This document shows positions 1 to 5,394 of a DNA stretch of 5,394 nucleotides, piece after piece. This DNA comes from an uncultured Eubacteriales bacterium. GTDB lineage: Bacteria > Bacillota > Clostridia > Oscillospirales > QAKW01. Both the position numbers and the translations under genes were made by a program. The stretch lies in assembly GCA_934378025.1 (NCBI GenBank), contig CAKRPM010000100.1:1-5394 (forward strand), in the 5' to 3' direction. The number at the start of each line of letters is the position of its first letter. Position 1 is the stretch's first letter. Below the pieces are notes generated by a model. That model was not told the origin of the DNA, did no database searches, and worked only from the letters and a program-made list of their open reading frames with translations.

Positions 1-1238
1 GCGTCATGCGGTGCGAAATCGAAGTGCCACAAGCCCTTTTCCACCAGTTTAAAGATGGGGTTCAGCATGCCCTCCACCAGCTTCGGATTATAAATCAAAA
101 ACAGCGGAATCGACGGATAGGTGACATCAACGGTGGCCGCGCAGCCGTTGGAATAGTTTTCCTTGGAAACAAATTGAATTTCCCCGTCAAAATAGGTCAG
201 CTTATGCCCCGACACCGTCTGACGGTACGCCAGCGCGACAATATCGCGATAAGCGGGAGAAAGCGCCGCCGCCTTTTCGCACAGCTGCGCATCAAAGGCG
301 TCCGCTTTACGCACAATGTCCGCATAATCGGCAATGGCGCTGCGCGCAATATCTTCAAAGCGTTTTCCGTCCTTTTTCCAGTATGCCTCAATATTTTCTT
401 CAAAATACTGCAGGCTCTTCACATCGTCATAACCGATGGCGATAAATCCCTCCTCTTTGTCAGAGAGCACAAAGGTTTTATCGGCGCACAGCAGCGGAAA
501 GCTGTCACAAATCACTGCCTCCGTCTCCTGCATCGGAAGACCCTTATCTCTTAAATTCGGCGTGGTATAGTTCAGCGGATTTTTCACGGCCGCTTTGCGA
601 TCCTCGGCACCGAAAATATGAAGCATAATGCTGCGGGACTGCTGTGTATAGAATTTCAAATCAAAGGTGGGCGCCATTAAATGAAGTGTGCCCCATTCGA
701 TCCGATGATCGTCCCCGGACACTTTCAGCATTTTGTCATTGCCCATGCTGGCGGTAATGGAATAATAGGTTTTTCCGAGCGTTACCTTATCGCGTACCGT
801 GCAGGTGGCAAGCTCTGCCGCCACATCGAAAAACAACGCACATTCATGTTCTTTTCCATCCTTCGCCTTCAGCGTGTAGGAAATATAAGAAATCGGCCGG
901 CTGAGCAATTCCAAATCATCCGGCAGCAGCGGCGTCATAAAGGACAAAGTCAATGCCACCGTATCATTTTCAAACGTATATACCGTGGTCAGCGGACGAA
1001 TATCCACCCCCGTCTGCGGCAGCGGCTCGTACTCGGTTTGATAACGCGTACTGTCCGGCTGAAGCTTGCCCATAACGCTAAACATCTTCCCGTCCACAGA
1101 CAACGTTGCGCACAAATGATGACGCTGATTGGTCCAGTGATGCGTCACATCGCCGGCCAGTGTATCGGCGTTCGACCAAATGTTAAAAAACGGATCCACC
1201 GTTGCCAGCGGAACGGCCGGCGCTCTGAATTGTTTCAT
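1..1238 (-). CDS. Glutaminase A (GtaA/DUF4965) family protein, 5' part; 3' end beyond the window
   Basis: Reading the minus strand from the ATG at 1238 gives 412 residues with no stop to the window edge, so the C-terminal part is missing; family members usually have about 650 or more residues. The start is supported by GGAGG at 1252-1248, nine bases upstream. The protein begins MKQFRAPAVPLATVDPFF and continues to NIWS near residue 20, the typical opening of the DUF4964/DUF5127/DUF4965/DUF1793 architecture. Residues 358-365 (SKENYSNG), followed by VDVTYPS, and the FAPHD segment at 408-412 match the start of the six-hairpin glycosidase-like domain (DUF4965). The fungal founding member hydrolyses glutamine to glutamate, but most bacterial members are uncharacterised, so the substrate here is inference. 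There is no hydrophobic N-terminus, so it is probably cytoplasmic. It is divergent from birA and has its own promoter. Family assignment is strong; activity is uncertain. Confidence 0.85.
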   Translation of the reverse strand, partial: MKQFRAPAVPLATVDPFFNIWSNADTLAGDVTHHWTNQRHHLCATLSVDGKMFSVMGKLQPDSTRYQTEYEPLPQTGVDIRPLTTVYTFENDTVALTLSFMTPLLPDDLELLSRPISYISYTLKAKDGKEHECALFFDVAAELATCTVRDKVTLGKTYYSITASMGNDKMLKVSGDDHRIEWGTLHLMAPTFDLKFYTQQSRSIMLHIFGAEDRKAAVKNPLNYTTPNLRDKGLPMQETEAVICDSFPLLCADKTFVLSDKEEGFIAIGYDDVKSLQYFEENIEAYWKKDGKRFEDIARSAIADYADIVRKADAFDAQLCEKAAALSPAYRDIVALAYRQTVSGHKLTYFDGEIQFVSKENYSNGCAATVDVTYPSIPLFLIYNPKLVEGMLNPIFKLVEKGLWHFDFAPHD

Positions 1239-1278
1239 ATTTTCTTTCCTCCACACAAATTTTGATTTTTCTAGGTTC

Positions 1279-1307
1279 ATTCTAACATACCCCTTTCCCG
1301 ATTGCAA
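1279..1307 (-). promoter_or_regulatory. Sigma-A type promoter for the glutaminase-family gene
   Basis: On the minus strand a -35 box TTGCAA (1307-1302) is followed after 17 bases by a -10 box TAGAAT (1284-1279) with an extended-10 TG (TGt before TAGAAT). Transcription would begin near 1272, leaving a leader of about 33 bases before the ATG at 1238. The -35 box lies inside the left copy of the ATTGCAAT palindrome. Seen by eye; not tested against a weight matrix. Confidence 0.65.
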
Positions 1308-1322
1308 TAAAAAGATTGCAAT
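1301..1322. repeat. Two copies of the palindrome ATTGCAAT, possible shared operator
   Basis: ATTGCAAT occurs at 1301-1308 and 1315-1322, separated by six bases (AAAAAG). Each copy is its own reverse complement, so the unit reads the same way as a direct or inverted repeat with a 14-base period. One copy contains the -35 box of the leftward promoter, the other that of the rightward birA promoter. A dimeric regulator bound here would cover both promoters. The alternative is that both copies are simply TTGCAA -35 boxes flanked by A/T by chance. Confidence 0.5.
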
Positions 1323-1345
1323 TTCTTTCCAAAAAATGATAGAAT
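1316..1345 (+). promoter_or_regulatory. Sigma-A type promoter for birA
   Basis: A -35 box TTGCAA (1316-1321) is followed after 18 bases by an extended -10 element TGaTAGAAT (TAGAAT at 1340-1345). Transcription would start near 1352, giving a leader of about 35 bases before the GTG at 1387. It mirrors the leftward promoter: same -35 box, same -10 box, both with TG extension. Confidence 0.65.
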
Positions 1346-1386
1346 AAAATCAGTAAAATCACACCCATCAGAAAGGCGGCAACACC

Positions 1387-2118
1387 GTGAAAAACAGCTT
1401 TTGGAAAATCGAAAAAAGGGAGTGCGTCAGCTCCACCAACACCGTTCTTAAAGAAATGGCCAAAGCGGGCGCGCCGACGGGCAGCGTGCTGATCGCCCGC
1501 ACACAAAGCGCAGGCCGCGGCCGACTGGGGCGCTCGTTTTATTCACCGGCAGGCGGCGTCTATCTTTCCCTGCTGCTGCGCCCCGACTTTAACATGGACG
1601 AGGTACTGCTGATCACCCCGGCGGCCGCGGTCGCCGCCGCCAAGGCCTGCGAAAAAATCAGCGGTCAGCCCATTCAAATCAAATGGGTCAACGATTTGCT
1701 GCTGCACGGCAAAAAGATTTGCGGAATTTTGTGCGAAAGCATCCTGCGCCCCGACGGCACCAACGACGGCATCATTGTCGGCGTGGGCGTCAATCTCACC
1801 CCGCCGCCCGGCGGATTTCCGCCCGATATTCTTCAGCGCGCCGGAGCACTGAACACACCGGGGCAGGAAGAGGCGTTTTGCACTGCTTTTTTGTCCTTTA
1901 TGGAAGAAATTCTGCAAGATTTTCAGTCCCATTCATTTTTGAAACAATACCGTGACCGTTGCCCGATGATCGGGCAGTTTGTCACGCTGCGGCACGGCAA
2001 TGAAATCGTCAGCGGCGTCGTGCAGGAAATTGACGATCATGCGGCCTTAGTACTGCGGACGGCGGACGGCAACGTCAAAAGCTTTTCCGCGGGGGAAGTG
2101 ACCTCTCGACTCTCTTGA
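1387..2118 (+). CDS. birA: Biotin--[acetyl-CoA-carboxylase] ligase, single-function (no HTH)
   Basis: The 243-residue product attaches biotin to the biotin carboxyl carrier domain of acetyl-CoA carboxylase and similar enzymes in the cytoplasm, via biotinoyl-5'-AMP. Visible motifs are SSTN at 15-18, the biotinyl-AMP loop GRGRLGR at 43-49 followed by YSP, KWVND at 99-103, KKICGIL at 109-115 with Lys110 in the position of the conserved catalytic lysine, and GVGVNL at 132-137. The last 45 or so residues fit the small SH3-like C-terminal domain. The N-terminal winged helix of repressor-type BirA is absent: the protein starts directly at the catalytic domain. It therefore should not act as a biotin repressor. 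The GTG start is chosen because AAAGGCGG at 1372-1379 lies seven bases upstream and the motif spacing is complete. No terminator is seen before the next promoter, which overlaps its stop codon. Confidence 0.95.
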   Translation: MKNSFWKIEKRECVSSTNTVLKEMAKAGAPTGSVLIARTQSAGRGRLGRSFYSPAGGVYLSLLLRPDFNMDEVLLITPAAAVAAAKACEKISGQPIQIKWVNDLLLHGKKICGILCESILRPDGTNDGIIVGVGVNLTPPPGGFPPDILQRAGALNTPGQEEAFCTAFLSFMEEILQDFQSHSFLKQYRDRCPMIGQFVTLRHGNEIVSGVVQEIDDHAALVLRTADGNVKSFSAGEVTSRLS

Positions 2119-2143
2119 CAAGCAAAGCATGCTATTGTATAAT
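2115..2143 (+). promoter_or_regulatory. Consensus promoter of the hyd leader, overlapping the birA stop codon
   Basis: The -35 box TTGACA (2115-2120) and -10 box TATAAT (2138-2143) both match the sigma-A consensus exactly and are separated by the optimal 17 bases. The birA stop TGA (2116-2118) lies inside the -35 box. Transcription should start near 2150. Such a strong promoter in front of a strong terminator suggests that the output is set by the leader rather than by initiation. Confidence 0.85.
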
Positions 2144-2199
2144 AAAAGCACACGTTCCCGACAGTAAGGGGGATTGCCTCCTGCCTGAAAGGTGCAAAA

Positions 2200-2226
2200 A
2201 TGCTGATTTTTTGCCGCGCCTTTTGA
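2200..2226 (+). CDS. Possible 8-residue leader peptide (MLIFCRAF)
   Basis: ATG at 2200 opens an 8-codon frame ending in TGA at 2224-2226. AAAGGTG at 2188-2194 sits at proper distance (seven bases from the GG to the ATG); the same AAAGGTG precedes hydG in this window, so it is a usable site in this genome. Codons 5-7 form the 5' arm of the terminator and the stop codon lies in its loop. A ribosome translating it would therefore prevent the terminator from forming. The frame is very short and could be chance. Confidence 0.3.
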   Translation: MLIFCRAF

Positions 2227-2245
2227 TCGGGCGCGGCATTTTTTT
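2212..2245 (+). terminator. Strong intrinsic terminator within the hyd leader
   Basis: TGCCGCGCC (2212-2220) and GGCGCGGCA (2230-2238) form a perfect 9-bp GC-rich stem with a nine-base loop, followed by seven T (2239-2245). It stands about 60 bases after the predicted start and 95 bases before the TM1266-like gene. It may also end birA read-through transcripts. Because no second clear promoter is seen between it and the operon, read-through must probably be regulated. Confidence 0.9.
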
Positions 2246-2260
2246 ATGCAAATGAGCCCG

Positions 2261-2331
2261 CCGTTCCGAAATTTTTGCCGCCAACTTTCGGATATGGGGA
2301 ATGTTTTTTAAAATTCGGCGGCAGAACGGAG
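2261..2331 (+). promoter_or_regulatory. Foldable 5' untranslated segment that can hide the ribosome binding site
   Basis: CCGTTC (2261-2266) pairs with GAACGG (2324-2329), and TGCCGCC (2276-2282) pairs with GGCGGCA (2317-2323). The two 3' arms are contiguous, so 13 bp can form with a nine-base bulge on the 5' side and a 34-base loop. The outer helix takes two bases of the GGAG (2328-2331) that serves the gene at 2341. Competing pairings exist: CCGAAA (2266-2271) with TTTCGG (2286-2291), and CCGAAATTTT (2266-2275) with AAAATTCGG (2310-2318), leaving one A bulged. This suggests a translational switch or simple folded leader; the ligand, if any, is unknown. Confidence 0.45.
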
Positions 2332-2340
2332 CATATTATT

Positions 2341-2598
2341 ATGGAAACAAGAGTGGCCGTTATGGGCATTATTGTAGAGAAAACCGACGCCGTGCAACAG
2401 CTCAACGCCTTGCTGCACGAATACGGCAAATTTATCATCGGGCGCATGGGGCTGCCCTATCGCGAAAAGAATATTCATATCGTATCCATTGCCATCGACG
2501 CGCCGCAGGATGAAATTGCGGCACTGGCGGGCAAACTGGGCAACATTGACGGAATCAGCGTCAAAACCGCCTATTCGGGCGTGATCAGCCGTGAATAA
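2341..2598 (+). CDS. TM1266-type putative regulator of the iron-only hydrogenase system
   Basis: The 85-residue product starts METRVAVMGIIVEK and contains the family signature GRMGLPYREKNIHIVSI (about residues 37-53), then D-APQDEIAALAGKLG and ISVKTAYS near the C-terminus. This is the small ACT/ferredoxin-like fold family named after Thermotoga maritima TM1266, found almost always beside hydE, hydF or hydG. Its biochemical role is not established; regulator is a guess from context and fold. The start at 2341 is chosen over an in-frame TTG at 2275 because GGAG (2328-2331) lies nine bases upstream and homology begins there; the upstream codons overlap the folded leader. Its stop overlaps hydE by 8 bases, so the two are probably translationally coupled. 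Confidence 0.88.
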   Translation: METRVAVMGIIVEKTDAVQQLNALLHEYGKFIIGRMGLPYREKNIHIVSIAIDAPQDEIAALAGKLGNIDGISVKTAYSGVISRE

Positions 2599-3625
2599 AC
2601 TGCTGCAAAAGCTGTTTGAGCGCCATACACTCAGCCTCTCGGAATACGAGCAATTGATTTTGGCGCAAACGCCGACCTTGCTGGAGCAGGCCGCGCAGCT
2701 GGCCGAAACGGTGCGGGCGCCGATCTACGGGAAAGACGTCTATGTTCGCGGACTGGTGGAAATCGGAAACGTTTGCCGAAACGATTGCCTGTACTGCGGG
2801 ATTCGGCGCTCCAACCAAAAATGCGACCGCTATCGTCTAACGCCAAAAGAAATTTTGGACTGCTGCGACGAGGGCTATACGCTCGGCTTTCGCACCTTTG
2901 TATTACAAGGCGGCGAGGGCGGCATGGACATTGAAACGGTATGTCAACTGGTACGCGCCCTCAAAGCCGCCCATCCCGACTGTGCCGTCACATTATCGCT
3001 GGGCGAATGGCCGCGTCAGGACTATCAAAAAATGTTTGACGCCGGAGCGGATCGCTATTTACTGCGGCATGAAACCGCCGATATTTCGCAATATCGTTTT
3101 TTGCACCCTCGGGAAATGTCCTATCAAAATCGCATGCGCTGCCTTTTTGATCTGAAAGAGATCGGGTTTCAAGTCGGTTGCGGATTTATGGTCGGCGCCC
3201 CGGGGCAAACGCCGCTGGCACTAGCCAAAAGTCTGAAATTTATTGAGAAGTTTCACCCCGATATGTGCGGCATCGGTCCGTTTATTCCGCAAAAAGACAC
3301 GCCCCTCGGCGATCAACCGGCCGGGCAGACGGAACAGGTGCTGTTCCTTTTATCCCTCATTCGGCTGATCCAACCCAACATTTTACTGCCCGCCACCACA
3401 GCGCTGGGCACCGTGGATCCGTCCGGCAGAGAACGGGGCATTTTGGCGGGTGCCAATGTGGTCATGCCCAATCTATCCCCCACCGCCGTACGCAAAAAAT
3501 ACGCGCTGTACGACAATAAAATCTGCACCGGAGACGAATCCGCACAGTGCCGCGACTGTCTGTCCCGAAGAATGAGAGGCATCGGCTTTAGCATTGTGAC
3601 CCATCGCGGTGATATTAAAAAATAA
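2591..3625 (+). CDS. hydE: [FeFe]-hydrogenase H-cluster maturation radical SAM enzyme HydE
   Basis: The 344-residue protein has the radical-SAM CX3CX2C motif at Cys62, Cys66 and Cys69 (NVCRNDCLYC), which binds the [4Fe-4S] cluster that cleaves S-adenosylmethionine. Three further cysteines, Cys312, Cys320 and Cys323 (CX7CX2C), match the accessory cluster site seen in Thermotoga HydE, whose length (about 350) is also close. The segment LPATTALGTVDP followed by GANVVMPNLSP is typical of HydE and separates it from biotin synthase, its nearest look-alike. HydE takes the Fe(CO)2(CN)-cysteine unit made by HydG and helps build the diiron subcluster with HydF. The GTG start at 2591 overlaps the end of the TM1266-like gene (GTGAATAA) and has no good ribosome binding site of its own, which suggests translational coupling. 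Confidence 0.96.
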   Translation: MNKLLQKLFERHTLSLSEYEQLILAQTPTLLEQAAQLAETVRAPIYGKDVYVRGLVEIGNVCRNDCLYCGIRRSNQKCDRYRLTPKEILDCCDEGYTLGFRTFVLQGGEGGMDIETVCQLVRALKAAHPDCAVTLSLGEWPRQDYQKMFDAGADRYLLRHETADISQYRFLHPREMSYQNRMRCLFDLKEIGFQVGCGFMVGAPGQTPLALAKSLKFIEKFHPDMCGIGPFIPQKDTPLGDQPAGQTEQVLFLLSLIRLIQPNILLPATTALGTVDPSGRERGILAGANVVMPNLSPTAVRKKYALYDNKICTGDESAQCRDCLSRRMRGIGFSIVTHRGDIKK

Positions 3626-3626
3626 C

Positions 3627-3682
3627 GGCAGGATTTTCCCTGTCCGAAAACAAAAAAGGCGCTTGCCGTTTTCGGCAATGCG
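3627..3682 (+). other. Alternative hairpins between hydE and hydG
   Basis: Two adjacent hairpins can form: GGCAGG (3627-3632) with CCTGTC (3639-3644), and CGCTTGCCG (3660-3668) with CGGCAATGCG (3673-3682) across a TTTT loop with one bulged T. A perfect 8-bp alternative, CCGAAAAC (3644-3651) with GTTTTCGG (3668-3675), excludes the second. No T-run follows on the plus strand, so it is not a terminator for hydE; it may set mRNA stability or processing. On the minus strand the second hairpin is followed by CCTTTTTTG, but no minus-strand gene is seen to need it. Confidence 0.5.
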
Positions 3683-3735
3683 GCATCCCTTTTGTGATAC
3701 CGCTTCGCGCTTTAGAAAGAAAAAGGTGTTTTTTT

Positions 3736-5190
3736 ATGGCAATCTACAACCCCAAATCTCTCAAAGCAGAGGAATTTATCAATCATGAAGAAATTTTGGA
3801 AACCATTCGTTATGCCGAGGAAAACAAGCATAACGCCGCGCTGATCGACGAAATTTTGGAAAAAGCGCGCCCGCGCAAAGATCCCAACGGCAACGGCGTG
3901 CGCTGCGCCGGACTTTCCCATCGGGAGGCAAGCGTTTTGCTGGCCTGTGACATCCCCGAGAAAAACGAGCAGATCAACCGTCTGGCCGAGGAAATTAAGC
4001 TGGCTTTTTACGGCAATCGAATTGTTATGTTTGCACCGCTGTATCTGTCCAACTATTGCATTAACGGTTGCGTATACTGTCCCTACCACATGAAAAACAA
4101 ACATATTGCCCGCAAAAAGCTCAGCCAAGAGGAAATCCGTCAGGAGGTCATTGCCCTGCAGGATATGGGGCATAAGCGTTTGGCCATCGAAGCGGGCGAA
4201 GATCCCAAAAACAATCCCATTGAATACATTTTGGAGTCCATCAAAACCATTTATTCCATTCATCACAAAAACGGCGATATCCGCCGCGTCAATGTAAACA
4301 TTGCCGCCACCACGGTTGAAAATTACCGCAAGCTGAAAGAGGCGGGCATCGGCACCTATATTCTTTTCCAAGAAACCTATAATAAGAAAAGCTATCTGGA
4401 ATTGCACCCCACCGGGCCGAAGCATGACTATGATTATCATACCGAGGCGATGGATCGTGCAATGGAGGGCGGCATTGACGACGTAGGGCTCGGCGTATTA
4501 TTCGGCTTGGAGGGATATCAGTATGAATTTGCGGGACTGATGATGCATGCCGAGCATCTGGAGGCCGTGCATGGCGTCGGACCGCACACCATCAGCGTTC
4601 CGCGGGTAAAGCATGCGGACGATATCGATCCGGACGCTTTTGATAATGGACTGGACGATGAAATTTTTGAAAAAATCGCCGCCTGTATTCGCATTGCCGT
4701 GCCCTATACCGGCATGATTATCTCCACACGCGAAAACCAAAAGGTGCGGGAAAAAATGCTGCATTTAGGCGTATCGCAAATCAGCGGTGCCTCGCGTACT
4801 TCTGTCGGCGGCTATTGCGAAGAGGAACGTCCGCATGATAGCGAACAATTTGACGTATCCGATCAGCGCACGCTGGACGAGGTGGTCGCATGGCTGATGG
4901 AAATGGGCTTTATCCCCTCTTTCTGCACCGCCTGCTACCGCGAGGGCAGAACCGGCGACCGCTTTATGAGTCTGTGCAAAACCGGTCAAATTCAAAACTG
5001 CTGCCACCCGAACGCACTGATGACCCTGGCAGAATATCTGGTCGATTACGCAAGCGAACCGACGCAAAAGGTCGGATTTGCCCTGATCGAAAAAGAACTT
5101 GCCAAAATCCCCAAGGAAAAAGTACGTCAAATTGCCGCGCAAAACATCGAACAAATTAAGGCGTCCGACCGCCGCGATTTCCGCTTTTAG
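3736..5190 (+). CDS. hydG: [FeFe]-hydrogenase H-cluster maturation radical SAM tyrosine lyase HydG
   Basis: The 484-residue protein cleaves tyrosine to p-cresol and a glycine-derived fragment, yielding the CO and cyanide ligands of the H-cluster and delivering them on iron. The radical-SAM cysteines are Cys108, Cys112 and Cys115 (NYCINGCVYCPYH). The C-terminal CX2CX22C motif, Cys397, Cys400 and Cys423, holds the second cluster where the Fe(CO)2(CN) unit is assembled; it separates HydG from the tyrosine lyase ThiH, which lacks this C-terminal extension. Length is near the usual 470. The ATG at 3736 is preferred over an in-frame GTG at 3694 because AAAAGGTG (3721-3728) lies just upstream and the extra 14 residues would be encoded in the hairpin region. 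It follows hydE by 110 bases and precedes hydF by 12. Confidence 0.97.
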   Translation: MAIYNPKSLKAEEFINHEEILETIRYAEENKHNAALIDEILEKARPRKDPNGNGVRCAGLSHREASVLLACDIPEKNEQINRLAEEIKLAFYGNRIVMFAPLYLSNYCINGCVYCPYHMKNKHIARKKLSQEEIRQEVIALQDMGHKRLAIEAGEDPKNNPIEYILESIKTIYSIHHKNGDIRRVNVNIAATTVENYRKLKEAGIGTYILFQETYNKKSYLELHPTGPKHDYDYHTEAMDRAMEGGIDDVGLGVLFGLEGYQYEFAGLMMHAEHLEAVHGVGPHTISVPRVKHADDIDPDAFDNGLDDEIFEKIAACIRIAVPYTGMIISTRENQKVREKMLHLGVSQISGASRTSVGGYCEEERPHDSEQFDVSDQRTLDEVVAWLMEMGFIPSFCTACYREGRTGDRFMSLCKTGQIQNCCHPNALMTLAEYLVDYASEPTQKVGFALIEKELAKIPKEKVRQIAAQNIEQIKASDRRDFRF

Positions 5191-5202
5191 GAGGGAGAGA
5201 AA

Positions 5203-5394
5203 ATGGGACTGAATGAACAACCATCCGGCGAACGGGTTCACATTGCCTTTTTCGGTCTGCGAAACGCCGGAAAATCCAGCGTTGTTAACGCATTGACCGG
5301 TCAGGCGCTTTCCTTGGTCAGCGATATCAAAGGCACCACGACCGATCCCGTGCAAAAAGCAATGGAGCTGCTGCCCATCGGGCCGGTGGTCATC
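5203..5394 (+). CDS. hydF: [FeFe]-hydrogenase H-cluster maturation GTPase HydF, N-terminal part
   Basis: Only the first 64 residues (MGLNEQPSGER...) lie in the window; the full protein is usually about 400 residues. The GTPase P-loop GLRNAGKS is at 18-25, followed by SSVVNALTGQ, and the switch I/G2 threonines are at 45-47 in GTTTDPV, which is the HydF form of the motif. HydF is a GTPase and [4Fe-4S] scaffold on which the diiron subcluster is completed before transfer to the apo-hydrogenase. The start follows an excellent AGGAGG (5189-5194) that overlaps the hydG stop codon, with eight bases to the ATG. Position next to hydG makes HydF much more likely than Era, Der or MnmE GTPases. Confidence 0.9.
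   Translation, partial: MGLNEQPSGERVHIAFFGLRNAGKSSVVNALTGQALSLVSDIKGTTTDPVQKAMELLPIGPVVI

Larger units (their letters stand above)
2150..2245 (+). ncRNA. Candidate attenuator leader RNA, or short stand-alone RNA, upstream of the hyd operon
   Basis: The approximate limits are the predicted start 7 bases after TATAAT and the end of the terminator T-run. Mutually exclusive pairings can be drawn: UUCCC (2155-2159) with the G-run 2168-2172; that same G-run with CCUCC (2177-2181) across a four-base loop; and UGCCU with AGGUG around 2182-2194, which would hide a ribosome binding site. A further stem, GCAAAAA (2194-2200) with UUUUUGC (2208-2214), takes the first two bases of the terminator stem. I do not recognise a known riboswitch class (TPP, SAM, FMN, cobalamin, purine, fluoride, ZTP or molybdenum cofactor signatures are not evident). 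It could be a new cis element, a peptide-dependent attenuator, or a small RNA. Structures were drawn by eye, without energy calculation. Confidence 0.5.

Noticed and set aside
6..1265. Long plus-strand open frames opposite the glutaminase-family gene (6-554 and 681-1265).
   Set aside because: Low-complexity, Arg/His-rich products with no family resemblance. The minus-strand frame is continuous, has a ribosome binding site and promoter, and matches a known family.
1387..1450. Possible BirA-type repressor autoregulation through a biotin operator.
   Set aside because: The protein lacks the N-terminal winged helix, and no TTGTAAAC-type biotin operator is seen nearby.
2289..2298. CGGATATGGG resembles the conserved GATATGG of purine riboswitches.
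   Set aside because: The other required parts, the flanking P1 arms with TATAA and the TTTCTACC segment between P2 and P3, are absent.
3694..3735. In-frame GTG at 3694 would extend HydG by 14 residues.
   Set aside because: No ribosome binding site stands at the right distance and the ATG at 3736 has AAAAGGTG; the extra residues are not expected in the family.
3712..4440. A 242-codon minus-strand open frame opposite hydG, and another at 4765-5355.
   Set aside because: Both lie fully antisense to clear hydG/hydF coding sequence and their products resemble no family; they follow from codon bias of the real genes.

Overview
The window looks like part of the chromosome of a strictly anaerobic, fermentative Firmicute, most likely a clostridial relative. 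Three things point there: the [FeFe]-hydrogenase maturation genes in the order TM1266-type regulator, hydE, hydG, hydF; strong AGGAGG or AAAGGTG ribosome binding sites; and near-consensus sigma-A type promoters. A finer placement is not possible from the sequence alone. I see no mobile element, tRNA, rRNA or CRISPR array.

Left part (1-1238, minus strand): the first 412 residues of a glutaminase A (GtaA) family protein without a signal peptide. The reading frame is open to the window edge. It is divergent from birA (1387-2118, plus strand), a single-function biotin protein ligase with no DNA-binding domain. The 148-base gap between them holds two divergent promoters. Each uses one copy of the palindrome ATTGCAAT as its -35 region.

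Middle part (2115-2340): a consensus promoter (TTGACA, 17 bases, TATAAT) begins inside the birA stop codon. It drives a leader RNA of roughly 95 bases that ends in a strong intrinsic terminator at 2212-2245. Inside the leader is a possible 8-residue peptide (2200-2226) with a good ribosome binding site, and its codons run through the 5' arm of the terminator. A second foldable segment (2261-2331) can pair with the ribosome binding site of the next gene. Together these look like a regulated leader, with attenuation and possibly translational control, for the hydrogenase maturation operon. They match no riboswitch class I recognise.

Right part (2341-5394, plus strand): a tightly packed operon. 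A TM1266-like small protein overlaps hydE by 8 bases. After a 110-base gap with alternative hairpins comes hydG, then 12 bases later hydF, which runs off the right edge. HydG makes CO and cyanide from tyrosine and assembles an iron-CO-CN-cysteine unit. HydE processes that unit, and HydF is the scaffold on which the 2Fe subcluster is finished and handed to the hydrogenase. No structural hydrogenase gene lies in the window.

The proteins belong to known families. The least explained material is the regulatory DNA: the twin-palindrome divergent promoter and the leader of the hyd operon.
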